Assembly: GCF_004564375.1 (NCBI RefSeq)
Contig: NZ_CP038267.1
Span: 248,001 to 312,000, forward strand
Length of the DNA: 64,000 nt
Source of the DNA: Nocardioides euryhalodurans
Lineage (GTDB): Bacteria; Actinomycetota; Actinomycetes; Propionibacteriales; Nocardioidaceae
Direction: 5' to 3'
Each line of letters starts with the position of its first letter. The stretch's first letter is position 1. Positions 1 to 10,153 of this stretch are shown piece after piece. The notes under the pieces are model-generated. The model worked only from the letters and a program-made list of their open reading frames with translations. It searched no databases and was not told the origin of the DNA. The translations under genes and the position numbers were made by a program.

Positions 1-2
1 TC

Positions 3-593
3 ATGCAGGAGAGCGGTGACCAGCGCGAGGCGGACGACTTCGAGCTGCGGCCCGGCGAGATGGTGCACCTCAGCCACGAACCGGGTTCCGACGCTGCGGC
101 ACTGCGCTTCCGCGACGTGCTCGGTCGCTTCGCGACGGGGCTGACGGTCGTCAGCGCCACGGGTGAGGACGGGCCGGTCGGGATGACCGTGCAGGGCTTC
201 CTGTCCCTCTCGCTGGAACCCCCGCTCGTGCTGGTGTCGATGGCGCGCACCTCCCGTGCGTGGCCGGTGATCGAGCGGGCCGGGACCTTCTGCGTCACCA
301 TCCTCGCAGCCGACCAGCAGTGGCTCGCCGAGCTCATGGCCACCCGCGGGGCGGACAAGTTCCGCGACCTGGCGTGGACACCGTCGCCGGCCACCGGCTC
401 GCCGCTGCTCCCCGGCGGCCTCGGCCACGTCGACTGCCGCGTCGAGGCGGTCCACGACGGCGGTGACCACCTGCTGGTCGTCGGGCGTGTGCTCGACCTC
501 TCCGCCACCGGCGACGGCGAGGCGTTGCTCTACCACCGGGGCCGCTACGGCGCGACCGTCACCCGGCCCGGGGACGGCCCACGGACCGGTTGA
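3..593 (+). CDS. Flavin reductase family protein (FMN-binding split barrel)
   Basis: Likely an NAD(P)H:flavin oxidoreductase of the DIM6/NTAB type, which supplies reduced FMN or FAD to a partner monooxygenase. The protein shows the family pattern: an N-terminal 'RDVLGRFATGLTVVSA' segment, then 'MTVQGFLSLSLEPPLVLVS', then 'FCVTILAADQQWLAELMA', and a C-terminal strand ending 'LLYHRGRYG'. The frame is open from base 3. ATG 60 is in frame, lies closer to the conserved part and would give 177 residues, so the true start is uncertain and could even lie left of the window. No monooxygenase partner is visible. The family call is firm; the substrate is unknown. Confidence 0.8.
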   Translation: MQESGDQREADDFELRPGEMVHLSHEPGSDAAALRFRDVLGRFATGLTVVSATGEDGPVGMTVQGFLSLSLEPPLVLVSMARTSRAWPVIERAGTFCVTILAADQQWLAELMATRGADKFRDLAWTPSPATGSPLLPGGLGHVDCRVEAVHDGGDHLLVVGRVLDLSATGDGEALLYHRGRYGATVTRPGDGPRTG

Positions 594-624
594 CCGGGGC
601 GTCCCGGGTCGCAAGGGTGTGCCC

Positions 625-1134
625 GTGCCTGCACGCCGAGAACGTCCCGCCTTCGACGCCGACGACCGCACCTCGCTGCTCGGGTGGTACGACCTGCAGC
701 GTGGGATCGTCACCCTCAAGTGCGAGGGACTCTCCGACGAGGACGCCCACCGGTCGGTGATCCCGACCTCCCCGTTGATGACCGTCGCGGGCATCGTGGG
801 CCACCTCACCTGGGCCGAGCAGCTGTGGTTCGAGCACGCCTTCCTCGGGCGTGAGCCCGAGGGACCGGGCTGGGACGACGTCGAGGACTCCGAGTTCCTG
901 GTCCAGGACCGTTCGCTCGACGAGCTGCTGGCGGCGTACGACGAGCAGTGCCGTCGCAGCGACGACGTCATCGCCTCCCACTCGCTGTCGGACACCGGCG
1001 TGGGGACCGCCTTCCCGGCCGCGGGGGCGACGCTGGGCTGGATGCTGGTCCACATGCTCGAGGAGACCGCCCGCCACGCGGGCCACCTCGACCTGGTGCG
1101 CGAGCTCCTCGACGGCGAGACCGGCTACTACTGA
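625..1134 (+). CDS. DinB family protein (DUF664-like)
   Basis: A four-helix-bundle DinB/YfiT-type protein, a fold that binds a divalent metal through histidines and is often thiol-dependent in actinobacteria. Visible features are 'MTVAGIVGHLTWAEQLWFEH' in the first half and 'ETARHAGHLDLVRELLDG' at the end, which place the conserved histidines. GTG 625 is preferred because AAGGG at 613-617 sits 7 nt upstream; GTG 619 is the alternative. It follows the flavin reductase on the same strand and ends 5 nt before the cytochrome b561 start, so the three may be cotranscribed. The specific reaction is unknown. Confidence 0.75.
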   Translation: MPARRERPAFDADDRTSLLGWYDLQRGIVTLKCEGLSDEDAHRSVIPTSPLMTVAGIVGHLTWAEQLWFEHAFLGREPEGPGWDDVEDSEFLVQDRSLDELLAAYDEQCRRSDDVIASHSLSDTGVGTAFPAAGATLGWMLVHMLEETARHAGHLDLVRELLDGETGYY

Positions 1135-1139
1135 CCGGC

Positions 1140-1673
1140 ATGGGGGCACGCAACGGACCGGACGGCTACGGCTGGGTCGGCAAGGGGCTGCACTGGCTGA
1201 CGGTGCTGGCCCTGACCGCCCAGCTCACGGTCGGCTGGCTGATGGAGGCCGACGACTCGGGGAGCGGCCGCGGCCGAGGCCGCGGCCGCAGCGGGGAGAG
1301 CGGTCGTGGTCGGGGCCGTGGCGGCGAGGACTCCTCCTACCTCGACGACCCCGAGACCCTCGTCAGGGTCCACGTGGTGATCGGGGTGACGATCCTGCTG
1401 CTCGCCGTCGCCCGCGTCGTCTGGCGCCGGGTCGCCGGGCTCCCGCCCTGGTCGGAGCACCTCTCCGAGGGACAGCGACGCCTCGCCCACTGGACCGAGC
1501 GGGTGCTGCTGGTGCTGCTCTTCCTGATGCCGGCGACCGGGCTGCTGCTCGTCGGGGTCGGCGACGACGACGTGCTGCCCCTCCACGTCGCGACCCACCT
1601 GGCGTTCTTCGCGGCGCTCGCCGCCCACCTGTTCCTGACGCTGCGCCCGAGGATCCTGCGCCGGATGCTCTGA
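1140..1673 (+). CDS. Cytochrome b561-like membrane protein with Arg-Gly-rich loop
   Basis: A 177-residue, four-helix membrane protein resembling prokaryotic cytochrome b561, which carries electrons between quinol and periplasmic acceptors through b hemes. Helix-associated histidines appear in 'KGLHWLTVLALTAQ', 'VRVHVVIGVTILLLAVARVV', 'AHWTERVLLVLLFLMPATG' and 'HVATHLAFFAALAAHLFL'. Between helices 1 and 2 (about residues 37-70) lies an Arg-Gly-Ser repeat stretch not expected in the family; its DNA contains a 26-bp palindrome at 1264-1289. ATG 1140 follows the DinB stop by 5 nt. The stop at 1671-1673 directly abuts the stop of the convergent amylosucrase gene. Confidence 0.72.
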   Translation: MGARNGPDGYGWVGKGLHWLTVLALTAQLTVGWLMEADDSGSGRGRGRGRSGESGRGRGRGGEDSSYLDDPETLVRVHVVIGVTILLLAVARVVWRRVAGLPPWSEHLSEGQRRLAHWTERVLLVLLFLMPATGLLLVGVGDDDVLPLHVATHLAFFAALAAHLFLTLRPRILRRML

Positions 1674-3602
1674 TCAGCCGCGGGCCGCGTACAGCCAGGC
1701 GCACTGGTACGGCGCCAGCCGGACCGCCCCGTCGCGGAGCTCCGGACGAGCACCGGTGATCGCGTCGGTGAGGCGGGGGGAGTGCAGGCCCAGCCAGTGG
1801 AGGACGTCGTCGGCGACCCAGCGCTCCTCGTCCGTGACGTTGGCGGCGAGCAGCAGCGGCCCCTCCGGCGCCCGGCGCACGACGAGGAGCACGCCCGGGT
1901 CGCGGGGATCCCAGGTCTCGGTCGGGTGAGCCGCGTGCAGGTGGGGGAGCGCGGCGCGGGTGCGCAGCAGGTGGCGGACGCCGGCCGCGACGGGCTCGGC
2001 ACCCGGTGGCACGACCGGCCTGTCGCCGTCCCACGGCATCCGGGGCCGGTGCACCCAGCGGTTGTCGCCGGCGTGGGCCGGGTCGTCGGCCCAGCCGAGG
2101 TCGTTGAGCAGGCCCACCTCGTCACCCATCCACAGCACCGGCAACCCCCCGAACCCGAGGATCACCGCGTGGACCAGGAGGATCCGGTCGACGGCCCCCG
2201 GGTCACCGGACTCCAGGCCCGCGAGGGAGGCGAGCGACCCCGAGATCCGTCGGTCGCCAGTGGCCGGGTTGTCCTGGAAGACCAGCCCCCGCGCCCACGA
2301 GCCGGGGAAGACCCCGGCGTACCAGTCCGAGAGGAAGCGGCGGTGGGCCGCCCCCTCGAGGCCGGCACGCCAGGCGTCGGTGTCGTCGATCGCCCAGCCG
2401 ATGTCGTCGTGGCACCGGGCGTAGGTCAGCCACGACGTGATCGCCGGCGGCTGCGGGAGCTGCTGCAGCGCGACGGCGGCGAGCCGGACGTCGCGCGAGG
2501 CGAGCATCGACCAGAGCTGCACCATGAGGCTGTTGTGGTAGGCGAGGTCGGAGACCCGGCCGGCGTTGTCGCCGACGCCGAGGTAGGCCGGGAGGTCGGC
2601 GGGGCCGACGATCGCCTCGGCCTTGAAGAGCAAGGCCGGGCAGGCGATCCTTGCGACCGTTCGCAGGATCCGGGTCAGGTCGTGGACCTCGGGCTGGTTC
2701 TGGCAGGAGGTGCCGAGCCGCTTCCAGAGGAAGGCGATCGCGTCCAGCCGCAGCACCTCGACGCCGAGGTTGGCGAGGAAGCAGACGATCTCCGCGAACT
2801 CGCAGACCACGTCGGGGTTCCCCCAGTCGAGGTCCCACTGGTAGTCGTGGAACGTCGTCCAGACCCAGCCGTCGACCTCGTCGTCCCACGTGAAGCTGCC
2901 GGGGGCGAAGTCGGGGAAGACCTCCGGCACGGTCGCCTCGAACGCGTCGGGCACCGAGCGGTCCGGGTGGATGTGGAAGTACGCCCGCTTGTCGGCGTCA
3001 CCGGCGCGGGCCGCGGCTGCCCACGCGTGCTCGCGCGCGACGTGGTTGAGGACCAGGTCGAGGCAGAGGCTGATCCCCTCGCCACGCAGGGTGGTGGCGA
3101 GGTCGCGCAGGTCCTCGACGTCACCGAGGTCGGGCCGCACGCTGCGGTAGTCGGCGACCGCGTAACCGCCGTCGTTCGGCGCCGGGCGGGGGGTCAGCAG
3201 AGGCATCAGGTGGAGGTAGGTCACGCCCAGGTCGCGCAGGTGGCCGGTGTGCTCCGCGACGCCGGCGAGGGTCCCGCCGAAGCGGTCCGCGTACGCCGCG
3301 TACCCCAGCATGTCGGGCCGCTGGAACCAGTCCGGCTCGGCCAGCCGCCGCTCGTCGAGCGCGCGCAGGTCGGCAGGGCGGCCGGCGTACCCGGCCCGGG
3401 CCACGGCGACCAGGCGGTCGGCCAGCTCCGCGTGCTCGGCAGCGGTGCGGTCGGGCCAGACCCGCCCGATCGAGCGGACCAGGTCGGGCCGCCACGTGTC
3501 GACCCGCTCGTCGAGTCGCGCGGCGGGGTCGTCGGGGTGCACGTCGCCGAGTATGGCGAAGACCACGTGCCCTGTCGCGGGCATCGACCGGGCCGCGGGC
3601 AC
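1674..3602 (-). CDS. Amylosucrase (GH13 family)
   Basis: Amylosucrase transfers glucose from sucrose to an alpha-1,4-glucan and releases fructose, without nucleotide sugars. The 642-residue length fits. The GH13 regions are visible: '[11 protein letters not shown]' (region I), '[20 protein letters not shown]' with nucleophile Asp about 287, '[11 protein letters not shown]' with acid/base Glu about 329, and '[10 protein letters not shown]' near residue 395 (region IV). The last motif and '[11 protein letters not shown]' are typical of amylosucrases rather than general alpha-amylases. There is no signal peptide, so it should be cytoplasmic. GTG 3602 has GGGGG 5 nt upstream; ATG 3584 is an alternative. 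No glycogen or sucrose genes lie nearby. Confidence 0.87.
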   Translation of the reverse strand: MPAARSMPATGHVVFAILGDVHPDDPAARLDERVDTWRPDLVRSIGRVWPDRTAAEHAELADRLVAVARAGYAGRPADLRALDERRLAEPDWFQRPDMLGYAAYADRFGGTLAGVAEHTGHLRDLGVTYLHLMPLLTPRPAPNDGGYAVADYRSVRPDLGDVEDLRDLATTLRGEGISLCLDLVLNHVAREHAWAAAARAGDADKRAYFHIHPDRSVPDAFEATVPEVFPDFAPGSFTWDDEVDGWVWTTFHDYQWDLDWGNPDVVCEFAEIVCFLANLGVEVLRLDAIAFLWKRLGTSCQNQPEVHDLTRILRTVARIACPALLFKAEAIVGPADLPAYLGVGDNAGRVSDLAYHNSLMVQLWSMLASRDVRLAAVALQQLPQPPAITSWLTYARCHDDIGWAIDDTDAWRAGLEGAAHRRFLSDWYAGVFPGSWARGLVFQDNPATGDRRISGSLASLAGLESGDPGAVDRILLVHAVILGFGGLPVLWMGDEVGLLNDLGWADDPAHAGDNRWVHRPRMPWDGDRPVVPPGAEPVAAGVRHLLRTRAALPHLHAAHPTETWDPRDPGVLLVVRRAPEGPLLLAANVTDEERWVADDVLHWLGLHSPRLTDAITGARPELRDGAVRLAPYQCAWLYAARG

Positions 3603-3612
3603 AATCGCCCCC

Positions 3613-4335
3613 GTGGCCGAGACGTCGTACGAGCTGACCGTCGCCGAGGTGCGCCCCGAGACCCGCGAGGCGGTCTCCGTGGTGCTCGAGGTGCCGGCCG
3701 AGCACGCCGAGCAGTTCGCCTTCGCGCCCGGTCAGTTCCTCACCCTCGCCGTCCCGTCCGAGCGGACCGGTCTCGTCGCCCGCTGCTACTCGCTGTGCGT
3801 CCCTCCCGGCGAGCCGCTCACCGTCACCGTGAAGCGGACCCGAGACGGCTACGCCTCGGGCTGGATCAACGACCACCTCGCGGTCGGGGACGTGCTCCGG
3901 GTGCTGCCCCCGAGCGGGATCTTCACGCCCAAGGACCGGAGCGCCGACCTGCTGCTCCTGGCCGCCGGGTCCGGCATCACGCCGGTGATGTCGATCGTCC
4001 GGGCGGCGATGCGGGACGGGACCGGCCACGTGGTGCTGCTCGACGCCAACCGCGACGAGGAGTCGGTGATCTTCGCCGAGCCGCTGCGGCGGCTGGCCGA
4101 GGCGCACCCCGACCGGCTCGTCGTCGAGCACTGGCTCGAGACGGACCGGGGACTGCCGACCCAGGAGCAGCTGCGCGACTTCGCCGCGCCGTACGCCGGC
4201 CGCGACGTGTTCCTGTGCGGCCCCGCGCCCTTCATGGCCGTCGCCAACGCGGCCCTGCGAGAGCTCGGCGTCCCACGGGCCCGTCGCCACCAGGAGCGGT
4301 TCGTCTCCCTCGCGACCAACCCCTTCGTCGACTGA
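3613..4335 (+). CDS. FAD-dependent ferredoxin-NAD(P)H reductase-like protein lacking the 2Fe-2S domain
   Basis: A two-domain FNR-type oxidoreductase of 240 residues. The FAD-binding barrel carries '[20 protein letters not shown]' (RxYS motif) and the NAD(P)-binding domain carries '[18 protein letters not shown]' and '[11 protein letters not shown]'. The sequence most resembles KshB/HmpA-type reductases, but it ends after '[13 protein letters not shown]', where those proteins continue into a C-terminal plant-type ferredoxin domain. The stop is clean and the next gene starts the opposite way 6 nt later. GTG 3613 is chosen because a -10-like CACAAT at 3600-3605 sits 7 nt upstream (leaderless pattern). 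The electron acceptor is unknown. Confidence 0.78.
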   Translation: MAETSYELTVAEVRPETREAVSVVLEVPAEHAEQFAFAPGQFLTLAVPSERTGLVARCYSLCVPPGEPLTVTVKRTRDGYASGWINDHLAVGDVLRVLPPSGIFTPKDRSADLLLLAAGSGITPVMSIVRAAMRDGTGHVVLLDANRDEESVIFAEPLRRLAEAHPDRLVVEHWLETDRGLPTQEQLRDFAAPYAGRDVFLCGPAPFMAVANAALRELGVPRARRHQERFVSLATNPFVD

Positions 4336-4341
4336 GCCCGG

Positions 4342-5010
4342 CTACCAGCCGCGCTCGCGCCACTCCGGCAGGGACGGCCGCTCGGTGCCGAGCGTCGAGT
4401 CGTCGCCGTGTCCGGGATAGAACCAGGTGTCGTCGGCGAGCCGGCCGAACACCTTGGTCTCCACGTCGTCGACCAGCGTCGCGAAGTCCTCGGCCGACCA
4501 GGTCTTGCCGACCCCGCCCGGGAAGAGCGAGTCGCCGGTGAAGAGGTGGTCGTGACCGTCGGGGTCGCGGTAGCGCAGGGCGACGGAACCGGGGGTGTGC
4601 CCGACCAGGGCGATCACCTCGAGCTCACAGTCGCCCACGCCCACGACGTCGCCGTCACCGACCCGCCGGGTCACCTCGACCCCGGTCTGCTCGGTGATCG
4701 CGTCCGCGTCGGGCGCGCCCGCGACGACCTCGGCGCCGGTCGCCGCCACCACCTCGGCCAGGGCGCGGTGGTGGTCCCAGTGCTGGTGGGTCGTGACCAC
4801 GGCAGCCAGGCCGTCGTCACCCACGAGTCGCAGCAGCCCGTCGGCCTCGGCGGCCGCGTCGACCAGGACCTGCGTGCCGGTGGCGGCGCAGCGCAGCAGG
4901 TAGCAGTTGTTCGACATGTCGGGGTCGACCGCCACCTTCGTGATCCGCAGGTGGGACAGCTCACGCACGTCGGGCTCGCCCCCGGGCGAGACGGCTCCGG
5001 TGTAGGCCAT
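4342..5010 (-). CDS. MBL-fold metal-dependent hydrolase (glyoxalase II-like)
   Basis: A cytoplasmic metallo-beta-lactamase-fold hydrolase of 222 residues. The metal ligands are visible: 'TTHQHWDHH' (HxHxDHH), 'LVGHTPGSVALRY', 'LFTGDSLF' and the late 'WFYPGHGDDS'. The spacing matches GloB/Rv2581c-like thioesterases. The ATG at 5010 overlaps the TGA of the upstream mycothiol-enzyme gene by one base (TGATG), which implies translational coupling and suggests work on a mycothiol thioester; this pairing is inference. The stop TAG is at 4342-4344. Confidence 0.82.
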   Translation of the reverse strand: MAYTGAVSPGGEPDVRELSHLRITKVAVDPDMSNNCYLLRCAATGTQVLVDAAAEADGLLRLVGDDGLAAVVTTHQHWDHHRALAEVVAATGAEVVAGAPDADAITEQTGVEVTRRVGDGDVVGVGDCELEVIALVGHTPGSVALRYRDPDGHDHLFTGDSLFPGGVGKTWSAEDFATLVDDVETKVFGRLADDTWFYPGHGDDSTLGTERPSLPEWRERGW

Positions 5011-5714
5011 CACCAGCCCCCGATCTCGGGGAGCTCGCCGCGGGTGGCGCTCACCTGGTCGCCGGGGTCGCGGCCGGTGAGCCACCAGGCCAACGCGGCG
5101 ACCGGGCCGGTGACCCCGATCGACTCGTCGTCGACCGTGCCGACCTCCCAGGTCCGGGTGCTGTCGAGCGGGGCGACGCGGAAGCCGGCCCCCGGGTCGA
5201 GCCGCTTCACCATGCCGTCGACGACGGTCTCGGCGAACGGCTTCGGCCAGTCGTCGGGGGAGTAGCCCGTGCCGAGGTCGACGTGGTGGATCTCGATCTC
5301 GCGCACCCGCATCAGCGGCACCGCGTCGAGCGGGAAGGTCGGGCCCCCCGTGGTCCGCTCGAAGCGTCCCGACCACGCGTCCTCCGGTACCGCCTGCACG
5401 GCGTCGAGGAACGTGGTGGTGGCCGCGAGGAGGCGTTGCCGGATCTCCGAGTGCTCGGCCCCGGCGAGCTCCGCGATGTCCTCGTCGCGGCTCTCCTGCG
5501 ACACGTACATCGGCACCGGCTCGCCCTCGACCACGCCCCCCAGCACGCCGCCCAGCGCCTCGCCGTTGAGGGCGAGGTGGGCCACCACGTGGGCCCGCGT
5601 CCACCCGGGGAGCAGCGAGGGGCCGGACCAGTCGTCGCCGCTGAGTGCGTCGACGCTCCTGACCAGCCGTTGCCCGGCGGTGACGAGGTGGGCGAGGTCG
5701 AGGGGATGCGACAT
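5010..5714 (-). CDS. Maleylpyruvate isomerase family mycothiol-dependent enzyme
   Basis: A 234-residue protein of the MDMPI/TIGR03083 type, built from an N-terminal DinB-like metal-binding bundle ('RAHVVAHLALNGEAL', 'MRVREIEIHHVDLGTGY') and a small C-terminal SCP2-like part ending 'GPVAALAWWLTGRDPG'. The family uses mycothiol, the actinobacterial thiol, so it also hints at taxonomy. A -10-like CAAGAT (5721-5726, minus strand) lies 6 nt upstream of the ATG, consistent with a leaderless transcript. It is coupled to the MBL hydrolase downstream. It diverges from uvrA; the SOS box at 5785-5800 lies in the shared promoter region but much closer to uvrA. Confidence 0.8.
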   Translation of the reverse strand: MSHPLDLAHLVTAGQRLVRSVDALSGDDWSGPSLLPGWTRAHVVAHLALNGEALGGVLGGVVEGEPVPMYVSQESRDEDIAELAGAEHSEIRQRLLAATTTFLDAVQAVPEDAWSGRFERTTGGPTFPLDAVPLMRVREIEIHHVDLGTGYSPDDWPKPFAETVVDGMVKRLDPGAGFRVAPLDSTRTWEVGTVDDESIGVTGPVAALAWWLTGRDPGDQVSATRGELPEIGGW

Positions 5715-5784
5715 GGGCCCATCTTGCCTGACGTGAGAGTCTGGGAGGCGTCGGCGTGGCGGGGTTGCGACGCCGGCCCCGATG

Positions 5785-5800
5785 CCGAACACTTGTTCGA
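5785..5800 (+). promoter_or_regulatory. SOS (LexA) box upstream of uvrA
   Basis: The site reads CCGAACACTTGTTCGA. It matches the actinobacterial LexA consensus TCGAAC-N4-GTTCGA at 11 of 12 fixed positions and lies 30 bp before the uvrA start. A further half-site-like CCGAAC follows about 8 bp later. It predicts DNA-damage induction of uvrA. Confidence 0.85.
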
Positions 5801-5829
5801 AACACGTCCGAACACGCCGAGGGACCGCA

Positions 5830-8796
<2,967 letters not shown>

Positions 8797-8832
8797 GGAC
8801 GCCGGCTCTCACCTTGCTCTCAGGTCGCTGGG

Positions 8833-8838
8833 TAGGGT
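8833..8838 (+). promoter_or_regulatory. Putative -10 element for the Rieske lipoprotein gene
   Basis: TAGGGT lies 37 nt before the ATG at 8876, which has its own AGGAGG ribosome site. This leaves room for a short 5' leader. The -35 is not clear. Confidence 0.4.
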
Positions 8839-8875
8839 CGAGGACGAGAACTCCACCCCCTGCGCAGGAGGACCC

Positions 8876-9301
8876 ATGACCACGGACGGAATCGGCCGTC
8901 GACACGCGATCGCCGGCGTCGCGGGCCTGGGCGTCGCGGCGCCGCTGCTGGCTTCCTGCGGTGACGACGGCGCCTCGACCGGCACCGACGACTCCGGCTC
9001 GGGCGCCGCGGCGGGCACCGTGCTCGGGGCGACCTCGGAGGTCCCCGTCGGGGGCGGGACGATCTTCGACGACGAGAAGGTCGTCGTCACGCAGCCGACC
9101 GAGGGTGACTTCAAGGCCTTCACCGCCGTCTGCACCCACCAGGGCTGCGTGGTCGACAAGGTCGAGGAGGGGCAGATCATGTGCCCCTGCCACGGCAGCG
9201 TCTTCAGCGCCGAGGACGGGAGTGTCGTCAACGGCCCCGCCACCGAGCCCCTCGCCGAGACCGCGATCACCGTGGAGGGTGACGAGATCACCCTCGCCTG
9301 A
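8876..9301 (+). CDS. Rieske [2Fe-2S] lipoprotein exported by the Tat pathway
   Basis: A 141-residue small Rieske protein. The cluster ligands are 'CTHQGC' and 'CPCHGSVFS', with the box-flanking 'GPATEPL' that closes the Rieske domain. The N-terminus has a twin arginine ('IGRRHAIAG'), a hydrophobic stretch and a lipobox-like 'LLASC', so it is probably folded first, exported by Tat and anchored as a lipoprotein, followed by a Gly/Ser/Asp linker. The ATG has a strong GCAGGAGG site 6 nt upstream. It follows uvrA by 79 bp on the same strand but has its own likely promoter. It is probably an electron carrier; the partner is unknown. Confidence 0.85.
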   Translation: MTTDGIGRRHAIAGVAGLGVAAPLLASCGDDGASTGTDDSGSGAAAGTVLGATSEVPVGGGTIFDDEKVVVTQPTEGDFKAFTAVCTHQGCVVDKVEEGQIMCPCHGSVFSAEDGSVVNGPATEPLAETAITVEGDEITLA

Positions 9302-9313
9302 GGCTCTGGACGC

Positions 9314-9353
9314 CACGGACCCCGCCGCCCGGGGCGAGGCGACGGGGTCCGTG
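9314..9353. terminator. Bidirectional hairpin terminator between Rieske and fasciclin genes
   Basis: A perfect 11-bp inverted repeat (CACGGACCCCG at 9314-9324 and its complement at 9343-9353) with an 18-nt loop lies between two convergent stop codons (9301 and 9364). There is no T-run, as is usual in high-GC actinobacteria. Confidence 0.7.
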
Positions 9354-9363
9354 AGGTCGGTGC

Positions 9364-9999
9364 TCAGAGGTCGGCCGGGCGCAGCACCTCCGTGATGCCG
9401 TGCGCGATCTGGGACCCGGCGGTGAGGTCGGTCTGCCGCACTCGCACCCGGGCGTCGCGGTTGTCGGGGTCCTGGTCGACCAGGTAGACCTTGCCCTTGC
9501 CCGAGACCTCGACGGTGATCGCCGGGCCGAGGGCGCTGGTCAGCTCCGCGCCGTCGGCGGCCTGTGCCTGCTCGTAGGTGACCGCGGCTCCCAGCACGAC
9601 GTGGTAGAGCAGCACCTGCTCGATGGTGTCCACTCCGAGCGTGCCCGCCGCGGCGTACGCCGACGCCTCGTCGGCGGGCTTGGAGCCGGTCAGGTCCTTG
9701 ACCAGCCGGCGGAACGCGCGGTCGGTCGGCGCGAACGCGGTCAGGGTCGCGGACCCGTCGGCCAGCGCTCCGACCGGGCTCCCGGGCTTGGCGGCCAGCA
9801 CGTCGTTGACCGCCTGGTCGAGGATGTCGAAGTCGTTCCAGTTGCGGTCGAAGGCGAGGCCGTCCGCGGCGAGCAGCTCGGCCAGGCTCGCCGGGGCGGG
9901 CTTGGCGTGGTCGCCGGCGCTGGCGGGGGCGGGAAGGAGGGTGGCGGTGAGGGCCGCGACCCCGGCCGCGGCCAGGGCTGCGGTGGTGCGCTTGTGCAT
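9364..9999 (-). CDS. Secreted fasciclin-domain protein
   Basis: A 211-residue exported protein with a signal peptide ('ALAAAGVAALTATLLPAPAS') followed by one fasciclin/BIgH3 domain. 'ATLTAFAPTDRAFRRLV' (H1 box) and 'VEQVLLYHVVLGA'-like H2 sequence are present, as in mycobacterial MPT70/MPT83. Such proteins act outside the cell, often in adhesion or surface binding; no specific ligand can be inferred. ATG 9999 has GAGGAG 7 nt upstream. The promoter should lie in the unusually AT-rich stretch 10041-10076, but no clear -35/-10 pair could be fixed. Confidence 0.82.
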   Translation of the reverse strand: MHKRTTAALAAAGVAALTATLLPAPASAGDHAKPAPASLAELLAADGLAFDRNWNDFDILDQAVNDVLAAKPGSPVGALADGSATLTAFAPTDRAFRRLVKDLTGSKPADEASAYAAAGTLGVDTIEQVLLYHVVLGAAVTYEQAQAADGAELTSALGPAITVEVSGKGKVYLVDQDPDNRDARVRVRQTDLTAGSQIAHGITEVLRPADL

Positions 10000-10040
10000 G
10001 ACGATCTCCTCGTGTCGGGTCCCGGGAAGGATGGTTGCCT

Positions 10041-10076
10041 CTACACGAAGTTATACACTTTGTTGAGGTTTTGACA
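10041..10076. other. AT-rich intergenic island between fasciclin gene and uvrC
   Basis: About 36 bp with much lower GC than anything around it, containing GTATAACTT on the minus strand and TTGACA on the plus strand. It is a likely promoter zone for the fasciclin gene. The TTGACA has no matching -10 at normal spacing before uvrC. Confidence 0.35.
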
Positions 10077-10141
10077 GGTGGTCTGGACCACCCCCGCCCA
10101 CCCGGGTGCACCGGGTCGCCGGGACCGTCGGTGGCGCCCCG

Positions 10142-10147
10142 TAGGGT
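10142..10147 (+). promoter_or_regulatory. Leaderless-type -10 element for the uvrC operon
   Basis: TAGGGT ends 6 nt before the uvrC GTG, so transcription would begin at or next to the start codon. No Shine-Dalgarno sequence is present. Confidence 0.6.
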
Positions 10148-10153
10148 TGAACG

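Noticed and set aside
1782..4541. A 919-codon plus-strand open frame
   Set aside because: Mostly antisense to the amylosucrase gene, whose motifs are intact; codon content is that of a shadow.
10042..10054. A loxP-like arm (ACGAAGTTAT) in the AT-rich island
   Set aside because: Only one arm is present, with no spacer or inverted partner; a chance match in an AT-rich promoter zone.
10071..10076. TTGACA as the -35 for uvrC
   Set aside because: No -10 exists at 16-18 bp, and the leaderless TAGGGT at 10142 explains the gene better.
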